In this document: piece by piece, positions 1 through 6,901 of the stretch
How the letters are laid out: every line of letters starts with the position of its first letter
How positions within the stretch are numbered: the first letter of the stretch is position 1
DNA from: Acidimicrobiia bacterium
GTDB lineage: Bacteria > Actinomycetota > Acidimicrobiia > Spongiisociales > UBA5794
DNA length: 14,310 nt
NCBI GenBank assembly: GCA_030598905.1
Contig: JAUVPA010000011.1
Span: 1 to 14,310, forward strand
Reading direction: 5' to 3'
Program-made: the position numbers and the translations under genes
Notes under the pieces: model-generated
Database searches by the model: none
Told to the model about the DNA's origin: nothing
The model's input: only the letters and a program-made list of their open reading frames with translations

Positions 1-168
1 GACGTCGCCGTCGACGAACGCTCCGGTCATGCCGGACTCGACAGCGTCGTTCAGGAGGAGTCGGGCCAGCGTCGTCTTGCCGGTATCGGGTGCTCCGATG
101 AGCATCACAACACCGGGAATCCCATGCAACCGTTCGCGTAGCGAACCGTACGGCTGTGCTGTGGTCAC
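1..168 (-). CDS. Clp1/Grc3-like P-loop NTPase or polynucleotide kinase, N-terminal part (truncated by window edge)
   Basis: Only the first 56 codons are inside the window. Reading on the minus strand from GTG at 168, a Walker A motif GAPDTGKTT lies at residues 25-33. It is followed by a helix (LARLLLNDAVESG) and a strand ending in FVDGDV at residues 51-56. A P-loop with Asp just before GK, then a 'VDxDV' strand about 20 residues later, is typical of the CLP1_P domain of Clp1/Grc3-type 5'-hydroxyl polynucleotide kinases and related bacterial NTPases. An RNA-end kinase role is inferred from this short stretch only; another SIMIBI-class P-loop ATPase is possible. The GTG start is supported by GGAGGG a few bases upstream. 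It follows the channel-like gene by 28 nt on the same strand, so the two may be cotranscribed. Confidence 0.6.
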   Translation of the reverse strand, partial: MTTAQPYGSLRERLHGIPGVVMLIGAPDTGKTTLARLLLNDAVESGMTGAFVDGDV

Positions 169-196
169 CAGGCCCTCCGTTGTCCAACACGAAGGA

Positions 197-1315
197 TTAT
201 GCCTGACGTGAGCCCCGACGCCGTCCTCGGGGCTGCCACAACCAGGCAGCCTTGTGCCGATGGTGATCGGGTGGCGAACGATCGTTAGTCCACGGCGCAT
301 ACGGTGCGTGCACCATCTCAGCGAGCAACAAGAGAACCGTGTCGTAATTCACCCTCCACCCGGCGAAGTCTCGCCACGCCTGGTCCCGGTCCGGCACCAG
401 ATCGAGGCCCGCCTCGACGAGGGAGTCGTAAAGGGCGTCGTACTCGGCGCGTGTGATGCTGATCGGATCGTCCGGTGACGGATCAGGGTCATACGGAAGT
501 CCGAAGAAGTCCGCGATTCTCCGCAGCGCTATGTATCCGGCGCGGATCGTCACCCCAGCGGGTGCGTTGGGTTCGATGGCGAGGGTCGACGCGTAGACCG
601 CAGCCGTATCGAGCACCGTGCCCGCCGCGGTCACCCATGACCGGTAGGGATCCGGGGAGCGGAAGAAGGCAAGCGCCGGGTAAGTCGTGTGGCTCTCCTC
701 GATCTCGGCGAACCATGCTTCCCAACCCGCCCACTCTTCGTCGAGGCGATCGATCCAACCAATGCGTTGATAGCGGATCAGGAACTCGAGGGCGCTCGGA
801 GGTGAGCCGGCTCTCACCTCGAGCAAGCCCACCTTTGTCTCACGACGAGAAAATGCGCCATAGATGGAGGGCAGGTACGTGATGAGAAGTGTGAGGAGCA
901 GCAAGCCGAGGCCGGCAACGGCGAACGCCAGCATCTGCTCGATGGTGTTATCCGCCGGAGCGAAACCAAGGGTCGTGATCGACGATCCGCTGAGGTGAAA
1001 TGCTTCGCCCCATCCTTCGTCTGGGCTCAGGGCCCAGAACATCATCATGAAGCCGACAAGCACCAACAGCAGCCACGTGAACACCAAAGCCAGCAGCGCA
1101 ACCGGACCGTGCACAGCACGAATCCGGTCCTCGGATTCGAAGTCTCGGACCCTCACGGCAGCGAGGTCGACAACCCAACCAACGGCCCAGAACACGGCCG
1201 ACGCCAGAGCCGAGCGAGCACCCCGAGGTAACACGACGGTCCGAATCGCCGTCTCCAATACGAATACAACCAACACGGCACCCGCGGCGAACACGACGAC
1301 CTGAGCAGCGATCAC
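197..1315 (-). CDS. Potassium-channel-like membrane protein (two-TM pore-loop ion channel family)
   Basis: A protein of about 372 residues from the GTG at 1315. Hydrophobic segments lie near residues 4-24, 36-54, 70-96 and 126-150. Between the last two is a pore-loop-like segment, FHLSGSSITTLGFAPADN at 107-123. Its SITTLGF resembles the degenerate K+ filter (TxGYG/TxGFG) of Ion_trans_2 proteins, so the order helix, pore loop, helix fits a channel. The remaining roughly 220 residues are soluble and rich in Trp and acidic residues. They probably form a cytoplasmic domain that I do not recognise. Ion selectivity is unproven because the filter is not canonical. The start is uncertain: the open frame extends to 1417, but that would overlap the divergent gene starting at 1348, and no clear ribosome binding site precedes 1315. 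The last residues (PRGRRRGSRQA) are basic and encoded across a hairpin at 211-234. Confidence 0.62.
   Translation of the reverse strand: MIAAQVVVFAAGAVLVVFVLETAIRTVVLPRGARSALASAVFWAVGWVVDLAAVRVRDFESEDRIRAVHGPVALLALVFTWLLLVLVGFMMMFWALSPDEGWGEAFHLSGSSITTLGFAPADNTIEQMLAFAVAGLGLLLLTLLITYLPSIYGAFSRRETKVGLLEVRAGSPPSALEFLIRYQRIGWIDRLDEEWAGWEAWFAEIEESHTTYPALAFFRSPDPYRSWVTAAGTVLDTAAVYASTLAIEPNAPAGVTIRAGYIALRRIADFFGLPYDPDPSPDDPISITRAEYDALYDSLVEAGLDLVPDRDQAWRDFAGWRVNYDTVLLLLAEMVHAPYAPWTNDRSPPDHHRHKAAWLWQPRGRRRGSRQA
211..234. repeat. Perfect 8-bp inverted repeat at the 3' end of the channel-like gene
   Basis: AGCCCCGA (211-218) and TCGGGGCT (227-234) are exact reverse complements separated by an 8-nt loop. 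The hairpin lies inside the last codons of the minus-strand channel-like gene and about 40 nt before the next minus-strand start. No T-run follows, so it could be an attenuating or mRNA-processing hairpin as easily as a terminator. Confidence 0.4.
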
Positions 1316-1347
1316 GAGCGGGCAGCCTACGCAGCTACCGTGGCGGC

Positions 1348-1929
1348 ATGCCGCACATCGAGGAGATCCAGCCAGACCAGGCTGTGGGGGCGACCAAACG
1401 AGAGTACGACAAGGCACTCAGGCGTGCCGGTCGAATATGGAACATCGTCTCGATCATGAGCCAAAACGGCGAGACGATGCGCGACTCCATGCGCTTCTAT
1501 GGGACGATCATGTTCGGCGACTCGCCGCTGAGCCGAGCGCAGCGCGAGATGATCGCCGTGGTCACCTCTCAGGCGAACGGATGTGTTTACTGAACACAGG
1601 CTCACCTTCACGATCTTCGGTCGGAGGTCGACGATCAACGGATGGTGGACCGGTTCGCCAGGGATTGGAGAACGGCGGGCCTCGACGGGCCAACGCGAGC
1701 TCTCCTCGACTTCGCCGAGAAGCTGACGGTCACTCCCGAAACGTGCGGCAAACCCGATGTCGAGACGCTCCGTCAAGCAGGCTGGGACGATCGTGCCATC
1801 CATGACGCCACCCAAGTGTGCTCCTACTTCAACTACATCAACCGAATCGCCGATGCCCTCGGTGTGCCGCCCGAGGACTGGATGGATTTGGCCGGGAGAC
1901 CGCACGATGGTGCGGATCATCCGTCGTAA
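1348..1929 (+). CDS. AhpD-like peroxidase-related selenoprotein (CxxU active site; in-frame TGA read as selenocysteine)
   Basis: Read through the in-frame TGA at 1591-1593, the gene encodes 193 residues, the usual length of peroxidase-related AhpD/carboxymuconolactone-decarboxylase proteins. The TGA is codon 82 and sits in C79-V-Y-U82-T-Q-A-H86. In AhpD the proton-relay Glu lies 12 residues before the first Cys, and the His 4 residues after the second. Here E67, C79, U82 and H86 reproduce that spacing, placing selenocysteine at the peroxidatic Cys position. The sequence after the TGA is clearly family-like (ALLDFAEKLTVTP; then ATQVCSYFNYINRIADALGV), so the TGA does not end a functional unit. 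A SECIS-like hairpin follows. The expected role is thiol-dependent reduction of peroxides in the cytoplasm. The start ATG has only a weak ribosome binding site. The last 13 nt overlap the convergent acyl-CoA synthetase gene. The alternatives are a nonsense mutation or a sequencing error turning TGC/TGT into TGA. Automatic annotation would split this into 1348-1593 and a fragment starting at 1642. Confidence 0.85.
1591..1593 (+). other. UGA codon predicted to encode selenocysteine (residue 82)
   Basis: The TGA is in frame with the ATG at 1348 and with the TAA at 1927. It replaces the second cysteine of the AhpD CxxC motif and is followed four residues later by the conserved His. Other genes in the window end at TGA normally, so this is local recoding and not a changed genetic code. 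Confidence 0.82.
1611..1630 (+). promoter_or_regulatory. Bacterial SECIS-like stem-loop
   Basis: C1611-GAUCUUC (1612-1618) pairs with GGAGGUC (1623-1629)-G1630. This gives eight consecutive pairs, two of them G-U, closed by the tetraloop GGUC at 1619-1622. The loop begins 25 nt after the UGA. Bacterial SECIS elements are known to lie just downstream of the UGA with a G in the first two loop positions. The E. coli fdhF element also carries GGUC in its loop, where it contacts SelB. The hairpin encodes residues in a part of the protein that varies between AhpD relatives, leaving room for an RNA constraint. Confidence 0.72.
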
Positions 1930-3713
1930 GAGGACCGAAGACTCCTCCGCATCACCTTCTGTGACGCGGTTCGGGGAAGGGCATCGAGGATCACGACCTC
2001 GTGGATACGAAAGAGCGGGTTGAGATCGCGGCGGATGGCGGCCTGCATCGGGTCCTGCAGGCCCGGGGCGTCCCATTCTGAATCGGACGCGATCACCGCA
2101 AACACAACGAGGCGCCCGGGTCCCCCGCCGGGAGGAGGAACGGCAACGGCCGCCGCCTCGGCGACGCCCGGCACGCTTGTGATGACACGCTCCAGGTCTG
2201 CAGATGACACCTTGATCCCGCCGAGGTTCATCGTGTCGTCGATTCGGCCGAGGGCCCGGAAGTTGCCCGAGTCGAGTCTCTCCATGTGATCACCATGACG
2301 TCGGAGCGGGACGTCGGCATCCGGCACACCTGCTGTGTAGACGGCCTCGTGATCTTGGTTGAGCAGCTCGGTCGACAACCCGATGGAAGGAGGCACGATG
2401 AACAGCTCGCCGTTGTTGGTCGGCCGACCCTCGTCGTCGAGGATACGTACATCGAGTCCAAGCGTCGGGGTCGTGAACTGCGACGGAAATGCTGGCTCGA
2501 CCACCGTCCCTGCCAGGTAGGCCCCACCGATCTCGGTCCCGCCGACGTATTCGATGACCGGGGCTCCGACCCGGCCCATCAGCCAGCGATAGTCAACGGG
2601 ATTCGACGCCTCCCCCGTCGATGAGAGAACGCGCACTCGCGACCAATCAACGTCGTCGAGAGCGCCTCCGGCGCGCCAGGCCGCCGCCAACGAAGGAACG
2701 AGACCAAGCACGGTGACGCCCGCGTCGGCAACGAAAGAAGTGAAGCCTCGATCCGTCGGAGCATCGTCGTACAGAGCGAAAGCGGCGCCGTTGAGGAGTG
2801 CTGCATAGATCAGCCACGGACCCATCATCCAGCCGAGGTTCGTAGGCCAGGCCACGACGTCGTCGGCATGGATGTCCTGGTGGTAGCGGCCGTCCATCGC
2901 CGCCTTCAACGGTGTGATCTGGGACCACGGGATGGCCTTGGGGTCCCCCGTCGTGCCCGAAGAGAAAAGAATGTTGGTAGGCGCAGATGCCTCCCTGGGG
3001 ACAGCACCAACTCCATCGTCGCCCATGAAGTCATCCCAGGCGATGTCCTCTCTCCGGAGCACCACGTCTCCCCCGGTGTCGACGACGATGCAGCGTTCGG
3101 CCCCAGCCGCCACGACCTTGTCGAACATGGGCAGTTCCTTGCCGAGGCGGACGATGCGATCCTGTGTGACAACGGCAACCGGCTCAGTCACGCGCAGCCG
3201 AGTCTCGATCTCTGCTGGTGAAAACGAGTCCGCAATCGACACCACTACCCCCCCGGCCAGCACCGTTCCGAGGTAGGCGACGATCGACTCCAGGTTCATG
3301 ATCATGGCAATCGCCACCCCATCGCCCGGTCGGAAGCCGGCTGAAGCGAAGCCGGCGGCAAACCGGAAGCAGAGGTCTCTCAGTTCACCTCGTGCGACGG
3401 TGAGATCGGCACCATTTCGCCGATGGACGATGGCCGGCCTATCTGGGTCGCCGTCGAGACAGGACGCCGCGATGTTGAATCGCGCTCCGGAGAGCCATTC
3501 CGGATCGAGCGGGGTACCCGGCAAGATCTCGTCGGGCGGACGCTCGAAGTTGATGCCGAGCTGATCGATGACGTCGGCCCAGAAGCTACTCCGGTTCTCG
3601 ATGGACCACTGGTGGAACTCCCGAAACGACGAGAGGCCTAGCCGTGCTGCCGTTGCTGTGACGTTGGCGTGCCTGATCGCTGCCTCGTCCGGTGTCCACG
3701 CCGGTTCTGTCAT
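1917..3713 (-). CDS. Acetoacetyl-CoA/acyl-CoA synthetase-like AMP-forming ligase
   Basis: A 598-residue member of the ANL superfamily. It should activate a carboxylic acid with ATP to an acyl-adenylate and then to acyl-CoA in the cytoplasm. An ACAS-type N-terminal segment (FREFHQWSIENRSSFW, residues 30-45) is followed by the phosphate loop SSGTTGDPK (251-259). Next come the A5-type motif GGTE (391-394), the GD pair at 474-475, the hinge region GRIDDTMNLGGIKVSS (489-504) and the C-terminal catalytic Lys K586 in TASQKVMRR. The long N-terminus and WPTNLGWMMGPW place it closer to acetyl/acetoacetyl-CoA synthetases than to fatty acyl ligases, though slightly shorter than typical ACS. The substrate is not decided by these motifs. 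It lies 19 nt after the two-helix membrane protein on the same strand and is probably cotranscribed. Its ATG at 3713 lacks a strong ribosome binding site. Confidence 0.85.
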   Translation of the reverse strand: MTEPAWTPDEAAIRHANVTATAARLGLSSFREFHQWSIENRSSFWADVIDQLGINFERPPDEILPGTPLDPEWLSGARFNIAASCLDGDPDRPAIVHRRNGADLTVARGELRDLCFRFAAGFASAGFRPGDGVAIAMIMNLESIVAYLGTVLAGGVVVSIADSFSPAEIETRLRVTEPVAVVTQDRIVRLGKELPMFDKVVAAGAERCIVVDTGGDVVLRREDIAWDDFMGDDGVGAVPREASAPTNILFSSGTTGDPKAIPWSQITPLKAAMDGRYHQDIHADDVVAWPTNLGWMMGPWLIYAALLNGAAFALYDDAPTDRGFTSFVADAGVTVLGLVPSLAAAWRAGGALDDVDWSRVRVLSSTGEASNPVDYRWLMGRVGAPVIEYVGGTEIGGAYLAGTVVEPAFPSQFTTPTLGLDVRILDDEGRPTNNGELFIVPPSIGLSTELLNQDHEAVYTAGVPDADVPLRRHGDHMERLDSGNFRALGRIDDTMNLGGIKVSSADLERVITSVPGVAEAAAVAVPPPGGGPGRLVVFAVIASDSEWDAPGLQDPMQAAIRRDLNPLFRIHEVVILDALPRTASQKVMRRSLRSSYDG

Positions 3714-3732
3714 ACGGAGCCGACGGTTCAGT

Positions 3733-3999
3733 TCAACCTTCCCCGGGTGCAGGCTCGTCCATGGTCACGTGGCGGGGAGGATCACCCTTCAGCTTCTTGG
3801 CGGGCCCGAACATGGCCCACAACACACCAACGAGGACCCCGGCGGCGATGACAAGCCCCACCTGAATGGCCAGGCTCACCGGGTCACCGATTCCAATCAC
3901 GGGGTACCCGATGATCAGGAACAACGCGACGCCGATACCCATCAACGATCCCCAGAGAGCGCCGCGGAGCGGATGTTTCTTGACGACAGTGTCTGCCAT
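3733..3999 (-). CDS. Small two-helix integral membrane protein, function unknown
   Basis: An 88-residue protein. The start at 3999 is chosen because GGAGGGG (4006-4012) lies at good spacing before it; the frame is open further upstream but overlaps the preceding gene. There are two likely transmembrane helices: LRGALWGSLMGIGVALFLII with its continuation (about residues 12-36), and VSLAIQVGLVIAAGVLVGVL (about 42-61). A basic stretch (PAKKLKGDPPR) and an acidic tail follow. It begins 2 nt after the stop of the secreted-protein gene, so translation is probably coupled and the two proteins may work together at the membrane. I do not recognise the family. Confidence 0.75.
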   Translation of the reverse strand: MADTVVKKHPLRGALWGSLMGIGVALFLIIGYPVIGIGDPVSLAIQVGLVIAAGVLVGVLWAMFGPAKKLKGDPPRHVTMDEPAPGEG

Positions 4000-4001
4000 G
4001 G

Positions 4002-4904
4002 CTAGCCCCTCCAAGTCTGAGCAGGCCGAGCGTTGAAGATGAGCCCGGCGAATCCAGCGGCGAACAGCGCCGCAGAGAGCGCCGCTCCGGTCGGGAAAGA
4101 GTCGCCGCCTGTGGCGAGGATCCATCCCTCACCGAAGCAGAACTCGCGGCCCGCCGCGAGGCCGTCGATTGTGTCGTTGTCGAAGGCCGGAAGCCTTTCT
4201 TCGCCCCAGAGATCGATGACGGCGCCCTTGCCCTTCAGCTTGGCGCTGAACGGGAAGGGAAGCTCTTCACCGAGGAGCAGCAGTCCGGCGTTGTGGTTCT
4301 CATCCATGGCATTCGGATCGCCGCCGAAGTCGGCGGCCACGTCGAGGATGAGGATCGTCCACTGATAGTCATGCAAAGCCGGCTGCCCGCCGTAGTTCAT
4401 GCCGGGGATCGTGCCCTCGGTCGACCAATTGGCGCCTTCTTCCCTCGTGAAGCCGAAATATGCAACGGTTCCCGTGGTGTCGACCTTGAACGGATTGGAT
4501 GCTGTGAACGCCTGTTCGGCCGTGTAGACGTCGAGCGTCGGATCGTCGTCGGCGTAGTCAACAATGGCGTCGATGGACAATCCGGCCGAGTCGTACGAGA
4601 TCGCAACCCCGCCGCACGGACCGCGCATCACGGACAATTGGTCGTCTATGTCGAACTGCGCCTGCGTCGGTATGCGGGCGTAGAACTCCTCTTCGGTGAG
4701 CGCTCCGACGGTGTCGTCCCAGATCCCGTGCTCTCCGGGTGGAAGCTCGCCGAGGTCGGGCACACCGTCGCCGTTGAGGTCAACGAAGTTGTCTGGAACA
4801 AACTGTGAGATATCGATGACGGCGACCTGCTGGGCCCAAGCCGGACCGGCCATCACCCCGATCAGAATGCCAGACGCGAGAAGCAGTCTCGCTGCTCTCC
4901 CCAT
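4002..4904 (-). CDS. Secreted EF-hand-type protein with C-terminal anchor-like tail, function unknown
   Basis: A 300-residue protein from the ATG at 4904, preceded by AGGGGAGG. A clear signal peptide covers residues 1-24, with positive RAAR, a hydrophobic core LLLASGILIGVM and a likely cleavage site AWA^QQ. Residues 42-53, DLNGDGVPDLGE, form a perfect EF-hand/dockerin-type calcium loop. The middle has no domain I recognise and contains several Trp, Tyr and Asp residues typical of extracellular beta-rich proteins. The C-terminus (258-300) has ILATGGDS, then SFPTG, a hydrophobic stretch (AALSAALFAAGFAGLIF) and an Arg-containing tail. This layout matches sortase substrates of the LPxTG class, but with a degenerate motif. 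It could equally be a simple membrane tail anchor. The gene heads an operon with the small membrane protein and the acyl-CoA synthetase. Confidence 0.72.
   Translation of the reverse strand: MGRAARLLLASGILIGVMAGPAWAQQVAVIDISQFVPDNFVDLNGDGVPDLGELPPGEHGIWDDTVGALTEEEFYARIPTQAQFDIDDQLSVMRGPCGGVAISYDSAGLSIDAIVDYADDDPTLDVYTAEQAFTASNPFKVDTTGTVAYFGFTREEGANWSTEGTIPGMNYGGQPALHDYQWTILILDVAADFGGDPNAMDENHNAGLLLLGEELPFPFSAKLKGKGAVIDLWGEERLPAFDNDTIDGLAAGREFCFGEGWILATGGDSFPTGAALSAALFAAGFAGLIFNARPAQTWRG
4006..4012 (-). promoter_or_regulatory. Ribosome binding site fixing the start of the small membrane protein
   Basis: On the minus strand GGAGGGG lies 6 nt before the ATG at 3999, inside the final codons of the upstream secreted-protein gene. 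It decides the start at 3999 over the longer open frame. Confidence 0.7.
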
Positions 4905-5015
4905 GGTCCTCCCCTTCACGGCAGTGCCCCGAGCGTACACATCGACGCCGCGACTCGGTGGCACCTCGCGACAAAACCCCTGAGGGCGCCGGCCGGGCAC
5001 GGTACCGTCTCAAAC
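4905..5015. promoter_or_regulatory. Divergent intergenic region between the secreted-protein operon and the histidine kinase
   Basis: These 111 bp must hold the promoters of both flanking transcription units. I found no convincing -35/-10 pair on either strand. TGTGTACGCT on the minus strand (near 4935) resembles an extended -10 but lacks a matched -35. The histidine kinase ATG at 5016 has no strong ribosome binding site. Confidence 0.35.
4908..4915 (-). promoter_or_regulatory. Ribosome binding site fixing the start of the secreted protein
   Basis: AGGGGAGG on the minus strand ends 3 nt before the ATG at 4904. The choice also gives a textbook signal peptide, unlike the longer frame that opens at 5000. 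Confidence 0.7.
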
Positions 5016-6149
5016 ATGAGCGTCGCCGACGAATCGCTCGTTCCGCTACGGGTAGACGTAACGCTGCGGGGAGCCGTCATCGCCTTCCGGGTGCTCGGAC
5101 TGGCGTGGATGGCAATGCTCGTTGCCGTCACGCTCGCCAATCGGCCGGATGTCGACGCCATGATTGCGGTGGGCGCTCTCGCACTCGCCACGGTGTGGAC
5201 GATCGTCACGATTGTTGCCGCCCGCGACCCGCGTGATCCGATGCGATCTGTCGCTTTCGTCGCAACAGACGGTGCCGTGGCTCTGCTCGTCGCCTCGGCG
5301 TCATTCGTGACCGGCGATGGCACCCACAACGTGTTCCACGGTGGCTACCCGATGTCGTGGGTCATCGTTGCGGCATATGCCGGCGGTATGACGTGGGCCA
5401 TCGGGGCGGCTCTCTTGCTCTTCGCCCATCAAGTCGCGATGTACGTCATCGAGGGCACTCGCGACACCGTGGCGACCGTGGGCAACATCGTCTTCATTGT
5501 GTTTGCAATCGTGATGGGTTGGGCTGTCGACGCGCTGCGGTCCTCGGAGCGGGCCCGAATCGAGGCCGATGAGAAGGTTGCGGCAGCCATGGCAGAGAAG
5601 GCCCGGCATGAGGAAAGGGCCAACCTCGCCAACCAGCTCCACGACTCCTACCTCCAGACGCTCGTCGTCATCGGGCGCGATGCGGACGACGCCGACGAGG
5701 TGCGCTACCTCGCCCGTCGCCAAGCCCGCGAGCTGCGCCGGGTCATTGACACCATGCGGTCGGAATACGGCGAGAGCTACGCAGCCTCCTTGCTTGCAAT
5801 CCGCGACGAGGTGGAGGACCTGTTCCGGATCGAGATCCACGTCGTGATCCGAGACGACGCCGAACTCACCGAATCGCTACGAGCCGCTGCCGAAGCTGGC
5901 CGCGAGGCGATGACCAACGCCGCCAAGCACGCCGGCGTCGATGAGATCGATGTTTATTCCGAAATCAACGACGGAACCGCCGCCCTGTTCGTCCGTGACC
6001 GCGGCAGGGGCTTCGACAGCGCCTCGTCCGGTGGTGGTCTCGACCACTCGCTTCGCAACCGCGTCGAGTCCGTCGGCGGAACGGTCGATATCTCGTCGAC
6101 ACCCGGTGGCGGGACGGAGGTCGTCATCAAGGTGAGGAGCGCCACATGA
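5016..6149 (+). CDS. Membrane sensor histidine kinase (NarL-system, HisKA_3/HATPase type)
   Basis: A 377-residue protein with about five hydrophobic segments (roughly residues 19-41, 48-68, 78-98, 113-137 and 153-172) and almost no extracytoplasmic domain, so sensing may occur within the membrane. A helical linker (about 175-205) leads to the dimerisation/phosphoacceptor region ANLANQLHDSYLQTL, with H209 as the likely phosphorylated His. The HATPase domain shows the N box REAMTNAAKHAG (296-307), the G1 box VRDRGRGFD (326-334), a GGGLDHSLRNRV segment (339-350) and the G2-like STPGGGTEV (361-369). This is the DesK/NarX-type kinase layout. Its stop overlaps the response regulator start as ATGA (6146-6149), so the two are translated together as a cognate pair. 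The signal sensed is unknown. Confidence 0.9.
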   Translation: MSVADESLVPLRVDVTLRGAVIAFRVLGLAWMAMLVAVTLANRPDVDAMIAVGALALATVWTIVTIVAARDPRDPMRSVAFVATDGAVALLVASASFVTGDGTHNVFHGGYPMSWVIVAAYAGGMTWAIGAALLLFAHQVAMYVIEGTRDTVATVGNIVFIVFAIVMGWAVDALRSSERARIEADEKVAAAMAEKARHEERANLANQLHDSYLQTLVVIGRDADDADEVRYLARRQARELRRVIDTMRSEYGESYAASLLAIRDEVEDLFRIEIHVVIRDDAELTESLRAAAEAGREAMTNAAKHAGVDEIDVYSEINDGTAALFVRDRGRGFDSASSGGGLDHSLRNRVESVGGTVDISSTPGGGTEVVIKVRSAT

Positions 6150-6793
6150 CCGACCGGCTCCGGTTGTTTCTCGTAGACGACCACCCCATCGTCCGGGCCG
6201 GGACGAGGGCGGTTCTGGGGGACGGCTACAACATCGTCGGCGAGGCCGATGAAACCGACGCCGCGATCGAGTTGATCAGGGAACGAGAGCCCGACCTGGT
6301 CCTCCTCGATGTGCGGCTTCCGGGAGGGGGCGGGGCGGTGGTCATCGAAGCGGTGCGCAAAACGCATCCGGACGTGCGTTTTCTCGCCTTGACCGTTTCC
6401 ACCTCGAGGGAGGACGTTCTGCGCCTCTTCGAAGCGGGAGTCGACGGGTACGTGACAAAAACGACGTACGGCACCGAACTCCCGCACCTGATCGCGGAAG
6501 CGATCGAAGGTCGACGCCCTATCTCGCCCGAGGTCGCCGGCTACCTGCTCGACATCGACGACGAGATCGATGTGGAGGCTTCAGGAATCGAACGACTCAC
6601 GCCCAAAGAGCGCGAGGTGGTCAACCTCATCGCTCGGGGCTACACATACCGTGAGACCTCTACCCGACTCGACATCTCGGTGAAGACGCTCGAAACCCAT
6701 ATGCACCACATCTTCGAGAAACTCGGAGTGGCCAGCCGCCATGAGCTGGCAGCGCGTGCCTACGAGGCGGGTTATGTGAGACCCGACGAGTAG
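6146..6793 (+). CDS. NarL/LuxR-type response regulator
   Basis: A 215-residue two-domain regulator. The receiver domain (1-120) has the acidic pair D11-D12, the phosphoacceptor D55 in LLLDVRLP, the switch residue T83 in ALTVS and K105 in VTKTT. The C-terminal LuxR-type helix-turn-helix (about 150-205) starts LTPKEREVVNLIARGYTYRE and continues ISVKTLETHMHHIFEKLGV. The gene overlaps the kinase by 4 nt and follows it directly, so phosphotransfer from H209 of the kinase to D55 is expected. The MFS transporter 108 nt downstream on the same strand is a possible target. Confidence 0.93.
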   Translation: MTDRLRLFLVDDHPIVRAGTRAVLGDGYNIVGEADETDAAIELIREREPDLVLLDVRLPGGGGAVVIEAVRKTHPDVRFLALTVSTSREDVLRLFEAGVDGYVTKTTYGTELPHLIAEAIEGRRPISPEVAGYLLDIDDEIDVEASGIERLTPKEREVVNLIARGYTYRETSTRLDISVKTLETHMHHIFEKLGVASRHELAARAYEAGYVRPDE

Positions 6794-6839
6794 CCGTCGG
6801 TACCGGGTTCCACCGTCGGGAACATCCCCTATTTCGCCG

Positions 6840-6869
6840 TTCGGCCGCAACCGCTGAGATAGAGCCGAA
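6840..6869. promoter_or_regulatory. Inverted repeat upstream of the MFS gene, possible regulator site
   Basis: TTCGGC (6840-6845) and GCCGAA (6864-6869) form an exact 6-bp inverted repeat separated by 18 nt. They lie in the 108-nt gap between the response regulator and transporter genes. A dyad here could be a binding site for the upstream regulator or a weak hairpin. Nothing else in this gap looks like a strong terminator. Confidence 0.25.
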
Positions 6870-6901
6870 ACACGATTGAGATCGGCTGGAGCCGCGACCG
6901 A

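Noticed and set aside
1591..1593. TGA as evidence for an alternative genetic code (for example UGA as Gly or Trp)
   Set aside because: Several other genes in the window end at TGA exactly where expected, and the host DNA is GC-rich. Local recoding explains the codon better.
1642..1929. A separate 95-residue gene starting at ATG 1642 after the TGA
   Set aside because: It is in the same frame as 1348-1593, lacks the family's N-terminal half and active site, and has no ribosome binding site. It is better read as the continuation past selenocysteine.
1327..2076. A 249-residue minus-strand open frame
   Set aside because: It lies antisense over the AhpD-like gene and the end of the acyl-CoA synthetase. 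Its composition is that of a shadow frame, with no recognisable motif.
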